Of a DNA stretch of 49,162 bases, positions 12,896 to 26,090 are shown one piece after another. The notes under the pieces were generated by a model. That model ran no database searches and was not told where the DNA came from. It was given only the letters and a program-made list of their open reading frames with translations. Source of the stretch: Ichthyophonus hoferi (lineage: Eukaryota; Opisthokonta; Ichthyosporea; Ichthyophonida; Ichthyophonidae); NCBI GenBank assembly GCA_002751075.1, contig NAOQ01000030.1:239612-288773 (forward strand), read 5' to 3'. The position numbers and the translations under genes are program-made. Position 1 is the stretch's first letter. The number at the start of each line of letters is the position of its first letter.

Positions 12896-15800
12896 ATGTA
12901 CTACGATGATGGTGGGATGGAGGACTGCTACTCTCCTAATGAACAGGTTAGGATTTCTTTGTTAGCGCCATGCATCTTGAGTGATAAATTGTGCTTGGGT
13001 TGCCTGCATAGGAAACATGGAAAACAATTACTTAGTGCTCTTAAAGAGTGTTAGGATTTCTAAGTTAGATAAGGGGGACCCATTACAATGGTTAAAGGGT
13101 GTCTAGATTAGCTTCCTCGATAGCGTGGGCAACCTAGGGGTTGCTATTCTTGGAATATTACAATGACCATGCCTACTTATAGGGAGAGTATACAGGCTAT
13201 GGGACTTTAGACAATCAGGACCTGGAACATGGTGCCGAAACTTTTGAAGAGGGTGAGTAGTGTTGGTATGTACCACCAATAATTGATAGGGCAGAAACAT
13301 AATGTGTTACCTATATGCCTGCAAACGAAGTAACTGTTTGATGAATACGCCAATGCAGCTGCTAGAAGACACTTTGACATTCTTAATATTTGGACCTTAC
13401 CTCTCTGTTACCACTCGTTTTTGAATCTACTGTATCATAGCTCTATCTTGTTACTCTTAGCTATTAAGAAATAGATCGGGGTGTAATGGGCCTGAACTGA
13501 TAGACTTGGCACAGGGTTGAGTTGGGAACTGGTGCAGCTGCAGCAATCCTTAGCAGCAGAGGGAGTAACTGATGAATTAGAGATTGCAGCCAAGCTGGGC
13601 ATGTATCTTCTGGAAACCAAGGCAACCCTGGAGAAAGGTGATTGGCTGTAGGGCAAATAGTGTAGAATGGTAGGTCTGTGGCCTCTATGAACAGCTAGCA
13701 CAGGATGAGGCAGACCTCTGTATTTGTACAATAACTCAACCCGACCATATGACATGCACTTCTTTAATGGCCTCAATGCTGATATTCTATAGAGAAAGAC
13801 ATGGAGTGAAAGGCGAGCATGTGAACATGAGGGACAGGTTGGGCACGTAAGGAAGGGCCTCTATATAATAGTGGCCAGGGTCTGTCAGGAGGTGGCTTCT
13901 TGGCCTGGGATGGGATAGGCATGACTTGACCGTCTAGTCAGGGTTTATTAATACCATTGGTGGTTGCCATGGGGATAGAGGTGGAACAATTATGTACTGC
14001 AGAGCACAATCGCCTGGAGGAGATTGCCCATTTACAGGAGACGGTTAGTAGGTAGGTGATTCGCTGGTTATAAAGCGACCTGGGAATGAGGTGGGGGTGA
14101 TAATCACGAGAGGACATTGGCTAATATAGGCAGTCAATCCTAGGATAATGTGTGCACATGTATATATATATACCATCTGTATGACTACCCTCTTGCCCCC
14201 ATCACAGACACATCCTGGTGTAGATGTATGTGTGCATGGATATATATAAGTACCGAATAGTAATAATAATAACTCTACCTCTATATATAAATCATCTATC
14301 AGTTATAAACTACAGCTTGCCCGGAGTGCAGAGCAGCATGAGGTAGCCAGCCAACACATTGAGGGCCTTCAGGTGAGGGGGTGTATGTGGTGGCGACGGT
14401 ACATGAAGTCAGGGAGAGGGTGGATCATTCTCTCTCTATGCGTGGAGTTACTTGTGATTGTTAAAGCATGACGTTCTGGAAGAGAGTCAACTCCATTGGT
14501 GTAGAGCCAACAGGGGCCATGCGTACTGGAGTAGGAGTTGCCCTTATATGGGGTATCAGTGTTTTTGTGTGGCTAGATTTGGTGGCCTGTGTCCCTGATT
14601 GGCTGTCGCTTGGTGATCCAATTACGGGCTCATCTCTGGGGCCAATATGACAAGCGTATATTCTAGCATGTTGGTGGTGGTGGTAGGTTGGTATTAGATA
14701 CTAGACCCTATTACTCTATTACTTACCCTTCGCTCTCCAGTCAGATCTGGCTTCTCTACGGGCCAACAGGGACTATGACATGGTAAGAGGGCTGGAACTA
14801 CTGCCCTTGTTTCTATTGTATCACCACACCGATTAACTGGTGTTTATATAGTCACTTATTATCCCTGTTATAGCTGGTAGATGTTTCTGTAACTATTGCA
14901 TTGCATATGCTGGCTATCTCGAAATGCACATTACTTGGCTGAGGTGTACGTGATTGGTGTGTGGATGTGACGGCGGGGACGTGTTCTGTGTGACAGAAAG
15001 GCATTGACTGATGCTCAGTACTAATCATATGCCGTGTAGAGTGAATGTAGGGACCTCAGGGCTGAGAACCATCGCTTAGCGCGTAATGCTGAGAGGCTCA
15101 ATGAGTATATCATGGAGTTGGAGGAAGGGAATAATAACAAGTAGGTGGCCTTGTCCTTGTAGCTCTGCATATGATGCTCTCTCTGAACTTAACGTACCAT
15201 ATGTACACTAATAGGCCCGTGTATCTTTATGTGGTCTAATGTTTTTAATGTGACGCTTGTGTTGCCTTAGATATAGTGGTTAGTTGTACTACCTTACAAG
15301 TAACCACTCTGAGGCTACTGAGGGGCATGACCTTTGACTTTGGGTCTTGATTACTGCACAGACCCTGTATCTATTTACTTTTTCTTACTATTATAGGTTG
15401 CATGTACATATACACACACGTAATTGATTTTTTCCAGAGCACATGTTGCTGTTAAGGCCCATATAGAGTAGGACCCAATATAGCATTGACTAATTGAATG
15501 TCATCAAGGTACTCATACGCCAATGTGGGGTAGGAAAAACACTATTCGGTTGATTGAGGCGGAGCTAGCCAGGCTACAAGAGGTTAGTAATCCTTACTTG
15601 GCAGCCACTATCCACTTAGATATATCAATATCCTGGAAGGACTGGCACATCTCTATAGGCATAGAGACGCTTAGGCCTACATGTTTATTGATGCATAGAT
15701 TATAGTAGAGAGAAAGAAAGAATGAGCCAGGCTCAGTGTGGTAAGGATTTCTATCCGTGTAGTTTTACAAACGGTCATTGAGTATAGGATGTTGCAGGAC

Positions 15801-18800
15801 ATGGGTGACCGAAGAGACATTCCGGACGGTTTCGAAGATGACCTTTCTAATATGGGGACAGCCATGCGGTAAGCCCTAAGGGTGTGATGGGTAGGCAGGC
15901 AGTTAAGGGGCAAGGGGAAAGAGATTGATAGGTCATATACCGCCTATATATGTTGGATAATCCACACATATTATTATGTGTGAGATTTATACTCTATAGT
16001 AAAGCCGAGGTATGGCTATAGGTGTTGGATGTTGCAATGTATCTGTCTGTGTGGGTCCTCCCATGTATGTAATGTGACCTTCAGCTAATTAATAGCTTGT
16101 ACGTTAAGTGTAATTGTATTGAGGTATATAATAATCTTCTTGGGTAGTGGAAAAAATGCCCAAGACGATGAGGATAAGCGAATCAAGGACCAGCTTAAGA
16201 GCCTTCTTGATGAAGTGGTCACACTGCATGATGAACTAGATAAGGTAGGGACTGGCCAGGCTTTATACCGTTGTCCTCCTGGCTGGTTAAGTAGGAATGG
16301 ATGTGAATGTTGCGTGTTGGATTGCAATGCAGCCAGTAAGAGTGTGTGGTCTGGCCATTATTGTTTATGTGCTGTCAGGTCAACAGTGGAATGACCTTCT
16401 TTTGTGTTTTTTTGTTTTGGCAGTTGGGAGACTAGGGTAGGAAATGAATGTCCGAGCCATCCCATGAGATAGAGAAGGGAATAGTAAAAGGCTGTACTAT
16501 GGGCGGGGGTTAAGAGCTTTATTACTTCATAAGGGTATGTTTTGTAGTGAGGCAAATGACTAACTGGCCCCTCGGCAGGTCAATTTATTAAACGACACGC
16601 TAATGACACAAGGCAAGTTCCATCTCCCTGCACGGTATTGATGACTCAAGCAGACACGGGTCCACCCTAGCCAGAGCGCTAATAAGATCTTCCCTGCAGT
16701 GGTGGAAATGGAGGCCCAGTGCGGGGATAAAGATGGGGAGATCACCCGGCTGCAGCAGACCTTGCAGCAACAGCTGGAACAGATGAACTACGTCGTGAGT
16801 GTTTGCCATCATTTGTGCATGCATATGCTCTTACTTGTAGAGTCATTCTTGGCTCTTGGTGCTCCTTTACCTTGTTTACATAGTATGCTACATTGTCCCA
16901 CCACCTCCTATAATCTCACATAGGCATTCTACCTGCTTGCTTCTCATCAATTTATACTCGAAAGGATCTTTCTCTGGGGTACTGTCTCCACATAGATTAT
17001 ATTTCCTTCACGAGTACAAATTGCACGAACTTCACAACATAGTCTGCTACTATTTCCCTGTACCCATTCTATCTTTATTTTCCAACGACAAACATTGCGA
17101 GGAGTGCGGTATATATACCAGAGGTGCTGATGCTGTGATTGTAGTGCTTAGCAGTTGCTATTATGCAATATACGTATTGGTTTGTGAGCTTGATTGGTTT
17201 CTCTTAGCCGTAGATGCTAACCTCATGTTATTATAGCAACAGCTGCCCATGCAAATCAGTAGCTCTTCCTTAGCTAATGGTAAGTGGCTGATTGTTATGC
17301 GCTCTTTATATTTATACCATACTGTCATTAACCAATTGCCGCCAGGCATCATGATGTATTTAAAGGCCATACGTTGCATCTTAGATCACACTACTTATTG
17401 ATTAGATGATTTATAACCAATCACCCAATCGGTGGGATAGACAACACTGTCCCCCGTCATCAGATGCCTGCGGTGCATAGAGATAAACCATGAGGGTGTA
17501 AGAAGGACCCACTACTAGCTAATAACTCTATTCACTAGGGGTAGAAATGACACAGTGGACATGTGGCCGGGCCATTGTGTTGTTTCTTTTAGACTCTTAG
17601 ACAGATCAACCTAAGCCATCTGTAACTCAATTCTGTGTGTTGTCTTGGTGTTTTTGTGCTATTGTCCACCTACTCTAGTCGGAGGGTGTACCCAGCCCTT
17701 CCATATTTATTTCCGATCATGTTTTATGACAGGCCTGCCTCTTATCCAGTCCATACTGGATCTAATCAGACTTATTCCTTTACGTATAGAGCTCTCAAAG
17801 CAGCCTTGTGAGTTCACGGGCTCCCCATCCTCCCAGTCCCAGCCCATACCCATACCCCTACGATCGAAAGAGAGTAGCATGGAATCTTCATCTATGGATT
17901 CATTGCACCCTGTGAGGCCTCGTTTACGGACTGGGTAAGATTGTAACTACAATATAAGTGTATTACAATAGCACATAGGTGTAGATGCCTAGGAGTGGAG
18001 CGAGGCGATTCACTAGATGGCCATGGCTATGCATGTGGGGGGCTAAGGGAGAGGGTGGGAAAGTTATTTATTGTGGTGGGTTTCAGGCCTGGTAGTCCCA
18101 AACATCATTTGCATACATATATATAATGGGGGGTTCTACCCATGCTCAATATACCATTATAGTGGTTAGTAGAGAAAGGCTGACTTGGATGACTACATAT
18201 AGTAGGCTATTGAAAACCGCGGTAGAGCGAGGGAGCTATCATGCTGAGCTGGACACGTTGGCCAAAGGGCTGTACCGTCTGATGGAAGTATGCGATTAAT
18301 CCTGCTTACCCCTCCGTATATATGTCATGACCTTTTTTGTTGTTTCTTCATTCTGGTCAGTCATTGGGATAGCTCTATCGCACTTATAATAGGTCAAGTA
18401 TCTTTAGGCCATGTGGAAATATTACTATACTTAAAATGATGTTTGGATGCCAATCTTGGCGATCTGTTGGTTGTGACTTTAACCCTACTCCCTAGCAACC
18501 AGGGAGTCCACCAGTTGTTGTATGTACTTGTCCTGCATAGATACAAGGGAACAAGATTATAGCTATGAGTGGTTTAGGCTGTATAGTATATGCCTAAGGG
18601 CCCTTTCTGATCTAACCTGACTGATCACAAACAGCAAAATCGCAGATTTTCAGTTCCCATGCCAATTGTCGGCGCGAAGGTAAGTCCACAGACTGGACAT
18701 GAGTCGGAGTTGTACAAGACATTGCTGCACCAAGTTTGTGTATATTGGTGTACTTGATAATGTGGGAATCCTGTATGTTTTTATGTTTGTGTATTCGACC

Positions 18801-21800
18801 AATGCTGTTGGGTGGAGATGATTTCATATGCTTATATGTATCTAAGCTGTACAGGTGACTAATTTGTTCAAGCATCCGTTTTAACAGTTCTTTGATTTCA
18901 TTGTCACCCTACCTTGTTCACTTCCTGTGTGCTCCCCTGCCTGTCTCCCTGTGCAGAAATGCAATACTACCCTTTCGGCTCAAATAGATATTAGTGGTAA
19001 AAGGTCAGCCAACCTATGGGGGGGTCTTTAGGAGAAACTATTGGAGCCTGACGTAGTGGGGGACCATAGCAGTTTACGTCCTGACAAAATGATTTTTAAT
19101 CGGGCCACCAGTCCCGTGAGTGTCCTTTGTGCAAAGTATATAAGCATGAAAAACTATTTGAGATAGGAACCTTTTTTGTTTGTTGGGCCAGCCAAGAGAT
19201 CTTGTGTCTTAGAATATAGTTTGCATGGCATGTCTATGGTGCATATCTGATACTGTGACTGGCACCACAAAAGACACTGTGCCTTGACTGGTAAATAGAT
19301 AGGCTACAGTCTCTGATAATAATCAATACTACATAATATATAGCTGGCAGAATCAAAGATGAGACGACCTGATGTCCAGCAAGGGGTAGCTAAAACGAGC
19401 GAAAAAGAAACCAAGTTAGTAGAGAAGCCTCCAACCCATGAGCCCACCATAGGCCACAGCAAGGAGCCAGGTATGAAGCAAATAGAAGAACAATTAGAGG
19501 CCGGCGTGCAAAGCGATGGCCATGCCAGCAGTGTGGACCCTTCAGAGCTGAAGACACTCACTGCCCGCCTGGATGCGAGCGAAAAACTGCGGGCTGATAT
19601 CAGACAAGATTCAATACAGCATAGGAATACTCTGGCTAAATTACAGTGCCGGTTGGCCCAGACAACCAATATGCTTGCTGAGTCACGAGAAAGCGCAAAT
19701 CCCTCATTGGTCCATGTGAGCACCCCCAAATCTGTGGCCCAATCCAATGAACAGCAAAACATACAAGCAGGTCAGACCGAGACTACGCCACAACAGCCGA
19801 CTGGGTCAACTGATAATGAACCAATCACATCAGAGCAAGACGATGAAAGCCTCTCAATACCTATCAACGCACTCTCAACTCAGGTAGAGCAAATAGAAAC
19901 GGAGGTGGCTACAGCTAGGGCCAAGCTTTTGGCTGCATCAACAGCATTAGCAGCCAGGGAAGAAATTGACCAGAGGGTGCAATTGGAGAACTCCCGACGG
20001 ATGGCCCTGGCCAAACAGACCATGGGTAAGTAAAGGTGGGCTGGGTTGATTTATATGAGTGACTGCCTGCTGGATGGCATATGATAAGTGTTGGACCGGC
20101 ATGGTCCATAATGGGTGAATATTGTAGCTTGGCTCGCATTGTATTTTATGCAATCCCCTGTGTTGATGGAGACCCTTTGCAGTGGAAGCTGTGACTAAGG
20201 CAGTGACGACTTTGCGGTTGGCTGGAGCCAAACAACAACTAGGACTACAAAGATTAGGCGTGCAGGTAGACAAGCCAGAGGGTCTTGGAGAAACCAGTCA
20301 TTTAGTAAGTACAATTCCCCTGTGGTGGTTACTGTTAATCACCATGTCTTTCATGCAAAAATATGTTCGTGAGACCCCAGTGACGATTGAATAAATACTG
20401 ACAGTGTTTATTGGTTGCAGGCGGGATTAGTATTGGATCTGTCTAACGAGGCTGCCGAGCTCACTGATAGGCTAAAAGTTGCTGTTAATGTCATGCAGTC
20501 TGCTCAGGTAGGTGGGCTCGTCGGTTTTATCAAGTTATTGTTTGCTGCTTATGTTTATACTCCGGTCTAAAATCTTGGCATGTTGTACCTTTTCCCATGA
20601 CCATGTGTCCACTCCTACTAGTAGACTTTAGTACAGACAAGCTATGAAGAATGTTTGTCAACTGGGACCCTATCTTGCAGCCGAACAGCCAGGAGCAGCA
20701 GGACAGCTATCATGTATTGAAGAGTACAGTGGATCTTTACGCCCTGGTTCATTCACATGCGCTGCTAGTGGCCCTATCATTCAATGTGGCTGTGGCTGGA
20801 CCCGATGCACCACGATCTAAGCCTGCATCCCAATTGGCTCTGGTAAGCGGTACAATCATGTGATTGGTTTGACGTCCAAGTTGCAGCCTTGTTAATCTTC
20901 TTATGTCAGGGCCCTTTGTACTACATCTTATCTTTGCCAGCCATTTAGTGTCTAGAGATCTATTATACTGTCAGCTGCACGCCCCTATGTGCATTTCAAT
21001 TAGGTTTTCTATATTTGACTAGTCCAACCACTTACTGATAGCTATAATGCCTTAGTAATGGGCCACTCATGTTTCATTTTCCTTTAGGCGGCCCTGCAAA
21101 TGCTGACCACCATCCAGGAAAGCTGGATTTGTGTGGAAGAAGCCGAGCATACAGGTAAAAGGCTATCTCCTATGTTCTGGTGTAGTCTTAATTCATACCG
21201 GCTTGTCGGTTTTCATGTAGATGCATGTGTACGTCACGACACAACTGGTAGAATATGCATGTCCTACAAGTGACAGGCATTATGTGTCTATATGCAGTCT
21301 GTCTGCGTCTATTTCTCATGTAGATATCTGAGTCTTTCTCTCTTATATAGATATTGCAAGCCAGCTACAGATGCCTGCAACAGATGTGACCTCAGCCATT
21401 CAGGTAAGCTGTCCCTACATTTCTCACCGATAGTAAGTGCTAGATTTCCTATTTTTCCATTGGGTGTAGTAACAACCTTGTATGAGCTTTAGTGTAAAGA
21501 TAGCCGTGTTCCAGTTACCAGAGGCATCTATCTGCAAGCAGTTCAAATTCCAGTGACCTATTGGTAAGGCACTTCTAGCTGTCGACTAAGAGTGTCAATA
21601 GGACCTAGACAAGGCACTAACTCTTATACAAAACATGCATGATGAAGCATTGGGTAGTTGTACACACAACCCCATCTGTAGAAATTATGGCAAGCAGGCG
21701 CAATATTGACTTTAAGGGTTTTGGCGGGTAGATGCTACAAGCTAGTACAGCCGAGCACCTGAACGAGCAGCAGAAACAACAACAACAGGTGAGTATAGTG

Positions 21801-24053
21801 GATACAGTGGTCAACAGAAATGGAATAACCGCATTGGGCAAAGGAGTAAGAGTGAGATCTTAATCCCCTAGAATTTTACTAACAGCCTGGGGCCACAGCT
21901 GAAAATGGTTGCTAAGGAAATGACCTCTACGACAACCATAGTGTCTAACGCATCAAAGCGTATAGAGCAGCTCCTTCAGGAGTCCAAGACAGTGCATACT
22001 GGTAAGGCCACACTACACTACCCACCTACCAACTGGTTGAAAACAGACATGAGGCCTGCCACTTTCACACTATTGGTCCCGTCTTCTCAATGTCTTTTGA
22101 TGTACATTGGGATTATGGTTTTCCTATTAGTTTTCATGTTTTATTGTGTAGTGCAATACGAGTCATTGTCCCGTAAGTGGGGCATTGCCGATTATCCTTC
22201 TGATAGATGAAGGCAGATAAGTCTAATGTAGCACGACCACATGTGTAAAGGGCTCATACCCTGGGGGTATATCAGGCGTGCACCTGGATATGGACGCGAG
22301 TATTCTGGAGGGTTGTGGCCAGCTGATGGTTCGAGTTCACTCCCTCATGGAGGCTGCTGTTGCCGTGCAGGACCGGGTAGGTCTCCGGTGTATATGCAGG
22401 CTTGAAGTATGGTTGGCTGTAATTACATAATGTTGCCATGTGGCAAATAATACTGTGTCTAGTTTGGATTGCGCTTTGCTATGAGTCAATTGTACACCCA
22501 CATACCTACCATCATATATGGTGTCAAGGCATTGGGCAGAAAGACACTGGCTCTGTAACTGGCCCGGGTAGGGCCTGTTAGTGTGGTGTATCCATGTATG
22601 AAAGACGGGGGTGGTAATATTGAGTAGCCTAGTGAATCTAACCAGACACCCTAATGGATAGGCTGGACGTCTGGTGGAGAGTAATGCTCCAGCTGGACCT
22701 AAGGCTTTTTACAAGAAGGACCATTCGTGGGGAGAGGGTCTGGTCGGGGCGGCCAAGACAGTAGGATGGGGTGCCACAGTTCTGGTAGACTGTGTGGAAG
22801 AGGTCATCAATGCCATGCACAATCCAGCAACCATGCGGGATGGTATATACTCCTCCACATTATGTGTTGTATGTCTTCACACTAGCATGCACTATGTAAC
22901 TATGCTTCTTTCTATTAACATTAGTATCCTTGGGTAAGCCATTCAGCTGCATCAAATGACGGTATCATATCAATGGACTATTGAGAGGTGTGATTAATAT
23001 CCAATCCTATCTGTCTCATTGACCATAACAACGATTTTACAGGAAGCTTTGAAAGACTAGTGGTAGCATCTCGGGAGGTGGCCGCTAGTGTGGTCCAGCT
23101 AGTGACAGGTATACATACATCTTTCTGCTTTTTATGTTAGTAATGATATGCATGGCATGGCTGGTGCCCCTGGGGCCAAGACTATATATAACTTACTCAG
23201 CACATTGGACATTCGTCTGGTAGAAGCCCACCAATCATGTAGCTCTAGTATACATGGTCATTGTTTATTGTTAAAGGCTACTGCGAGGCTAGAAAGATTG
23301 TGACTGTTTTGTCCACTGCAGCCTCCTGGGTTAAAGATGTACGGGAAGAAGGTAAAGCAGACAAGAGTGTGCTGGAAAAGGCCAGTAAAGAGGTTAGCAC
23401 TAGTGCCAAAGCCTTGGTCCGGGCAGTGCAGAATACCCACGAGCTCATAATTACAGGTATGTATCTATGTATATACAATGGTTTGGTGGACCGTTTTTAT
23501 GTTCTCACCCAATAGCATTGGGGGATGGGATGGTGACAGGCTGACCACTAATCTGTGATACCTAATAGAACAACAAGCCGCGAGCCAGGACCAAAAACCA
23601 CACTTGCCGTCAACAGATCAGTTTGAAATAAGTGCACTTCAGAGCAAGCGCCTTGAAATGGAGATTCAGGTGAGAACATGGCTAACTAGCTTTCTCTTCT
23701 CTACCTGCTTCCATTATATTTAGTGAATAAGATTGCATATCAGTTCAAGCATCGCGTTTCTTTACACCAGACTCTCTTGTAATAATATGGGTACAAGACC
23801 TTGTAGGTTTAAGGAGCCGAATTAAGCATGTAACTATATAGTAATATATATTTACTGATTTATGTTTTTGTGTTACTGCAAACAATTGATATGGGAGATA
23901 GATTTTGTCACTGGTATATATTGTTTAAAATTGGGTTAACAATCCTTCTAATCCTATTGATATTTATAGGTAAGGATTCTTCAATTAGAGGGTGATCTAG
24001 AAAAGGAACGCCAGAAGCTTTCTACCACGCGAAAATCACAGTACAAACACTAG
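12896..24053 (+). CDS. HIP1R: HIP1/HIP1R/Sla2-family protein: coiled coils plus C-terminal THATCH (I/LWEQ) domain, no ANTH domain seen
   Basis: Actin-binding endocytic adaptor family. Exons: 12896-12946, 13183-13252, 13515-13637, 13979-14043, 14316-14372, 14741-14782, 15040-15140, 15534-15582, about 15790-15868, 16148-16244, 16579-16612, 16700-16794, 17237-17279, 17790-17934, 18206-18287, 18635-18679, 18957-18996, 19032-19115, 19344-20025, 20183-20304, 20421-20507, 20681-20842, 21088-21154, 21351-21403, 21732-21788, 21899-22001, 22276-22376, 22662-22842, 23043-23108, 23277-23456, 23569-23669, 23970-24053 (TAG). Nearly all join in phase; the entries to about 15790 and to 19032 do not. About 1,115 residues. 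The first exon supplies the start (MYYDDGGMEDCY). A long acidic heptad-rich coil runs to about exon 19344. From 21899 onward it matches HIP1/HIP1R: KEMTSTTTIVSNASKRIEQL, then AGPKAFYKKDHSWGEGLVGA, TVGWGATVLVD, FERLVVASREVAAS, and a final EMEIQVRILQLEGDLEKERQ latch. These are the four I/LWEQ blocks. The family's ANTH domain and an LMDMD-type clathrin box are not visible. Confidence 0.9.
16613..16699 (+). other. GC-AG intron in the HIP1-like gene
   Basis: Exon 16579-16612 ends ACACAAG and is followed by GCAAGT, the classic strong context for a GC donor. The acceptor is CCTGCAG at 16699. Joining across it keeps phase and gives LMTQ-VVEMEAQC inside the coiled coil. No GT donor nearby preserves the frame. 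Confidence 0.8.
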
Positions 24054-26090
24054 AAGGATCTAGGAGAGGTGTGGCCAGGAGAGCCATAGAGATGATGATG
24101 CTCTGATGCAAAGCTTGAATGCATCTACTAAATAGTTTGCTTTTTTTTATTTATTGGACAACTTAGTGATACTATTAGATACTATAACATTAATGAACTC
24201 CACAGAGCTCGTAAGCAACGCTGACACATAGTCTACAGAGTATGGCAGTGCCTACTTCCTCAATCATAACATGAATGAAAAACAAGTTAAATAGTCAGTA
24301 TGATATAAGTTTTGTTTATCTTTACCTTGTATGTTATCAATACAATAGGCCAAGACCCAACAAGAAGAAAACAATCATGGCTCCCAGCTGGTATTGATCT
24401 TAATGTCATGAATCTTTTCCCTTGGCAAGTCTTATTCCTTTCTGTCCTGTGTTATACTTCTATTTCATCCAAACCTCCCCACTTGTGTTACCCTGTCACT
24501 ACTGCTTTCAGATTGTTTTGCGTTGAAAAACTTGGTGCTTTAAATGTACCAATTGTATGCGAGGCTTGTCATCACCACGATCATCGCTGCAATTTGAGCT
24601 AATTGATCTATTTTAGGTGCAAAAAAATCACCAATTGCAATACGATGTGTAAAAAGAGTTTTAAATACTATTTTATTTCTAGTTTGGGTTGCGTTACAAC
24701 ATTTATATTTTATGTTCTAATTATTGTTAACAAGATAATTAGGTGAGGCAGTCAATAATTACTCTCATGGGAGTACAGTCAAATTTCAAAACGGAAAAAT
24801 AAAAACGAACGTAGAAAGGGATTCTGGACCAATCACGTAGTGATTATTTCCATTTATCGTATATCTAATTACTTTCCATATTAGTATAAAATGCTAAGGA
24901 AAGATTAAAAACAAATTAAACATCGTATTAAAATAAATGTCTAAAGTCATTTAAACAACTCAAACTTGCCAGAGAATACCTCCGAATGATTATCATTAAG
25001 TAATTACAATGTAAGTTGGATGTGTAGGTGAGCCAATTATTTGCTTAATTACAGGCAGCTTGGAGAAATACTAATACAATATCCTGCTAAATACAATTAT
25101 ATATGGCTAGTTGCTATACACAACCTTTCGCAATATTATATATGCTTTCCACTCTCTAGGACGCATTTGTATAAGATTAGCTCACTAATACTATTGTATT
25201 AGATTTAGATGAATCATGGGTAATATTGAAGTCAAATATCTCCAATGGTGTCTTGGGGTTTGCATATATCTATACTTACATATATATATACGCATAAGTT
25301 AGAATTGCCCTCTGTCGTGTATCAGAGAATCTCTCAACTTTCATATTCTGAACTGTACGCTTTGGCAATTAGTCTGCATTAATCCAGACAACTAATACTA
25401 AGAAGTGTTAACTAAAAATTAATTAAGGCATTCCCAAACCAAGCTTATTTTTTAGAAATTTCAAGACTTGTTAGGCATGATAAATAGACAACTAATCTCT
25501 ATGATTAGTGTTATTTGTTATTTATCAAATTATCACCGTTATCAGTACTAGGTCGCTGTTGATGAATCTAGGTTTAATACTTGAAATTATAACTTGTTGT
25601 ACGTATAGATAAGGCTGTAAGTAACGTATGATAAAAGATCAAACGAGAATTACAACTCGTATTAATCACTTACTAATATTAATGGCAATAATGATTTACA
25701 ATCAAGTTGTAAAAGCCGTAATGAAAAGTCAACCATTTCTTTCTTCTAGCCTTATCTACAATACGATGAATCACTGCCACCATGAACCAATCACTCACCT
25801 TTCTGCTGGAGATCAACTAAAATAATAATAAATAGCTTCTATTATCCTATATATCATAGAACCAACATATAGCAATGATAGATGGTTTTGTCACGTAATA
25901 CTAAAAAATAGACACCATATCTGTTCACCCTAGAAACCACCCCGGGTTGTTGCCCGGTTGACAGCAACTGTTAAAGCCATGGCCTCCCTTCTCAGGCAGT
26001 CCGGTGAGTAAGTGTACCCCTAGCTGTTCCTGGGGGGGTGGTGGCTGGTGCAGGGTGTTAATGCTAACACTGGGTCATAGTTGGGGGGAT
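24054..26090. other. Intergenic spacer between the HIP1-like gene and KICS2
   Basis: AT-rich, with no exon that I can support. A reading frame at 24312-24602 lacks splice or family support. CCAAT motifs occur at about 24830 and 25787, and a coding-like stretch with a donor, beginning MASLLRQS at 25979, ends at about 26003. It might be a 5' non-coding or alternative first exon of KICS2, but its phase does not carry into the next exon. Confidence 0.5.

Noticed and set aside
13795-13837. Candidate exon in the HIP1-like gene
   Set aside because: Has acceptor and donor motifs, but skipping it joins 13637 to 13979 in phase and gives a continuous coil (LEKEVEQLCTAEH).
19304-19762. 152-codon minus-strand frame
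   Set aside because: Lies antisense to the large coding exon 19344-20025, which joins in phase to its right-hand neighbour.
24312-24602. 96-codon frame in the spacer before KICS2
   Set aside because: No splice partners and no recognisable domain.
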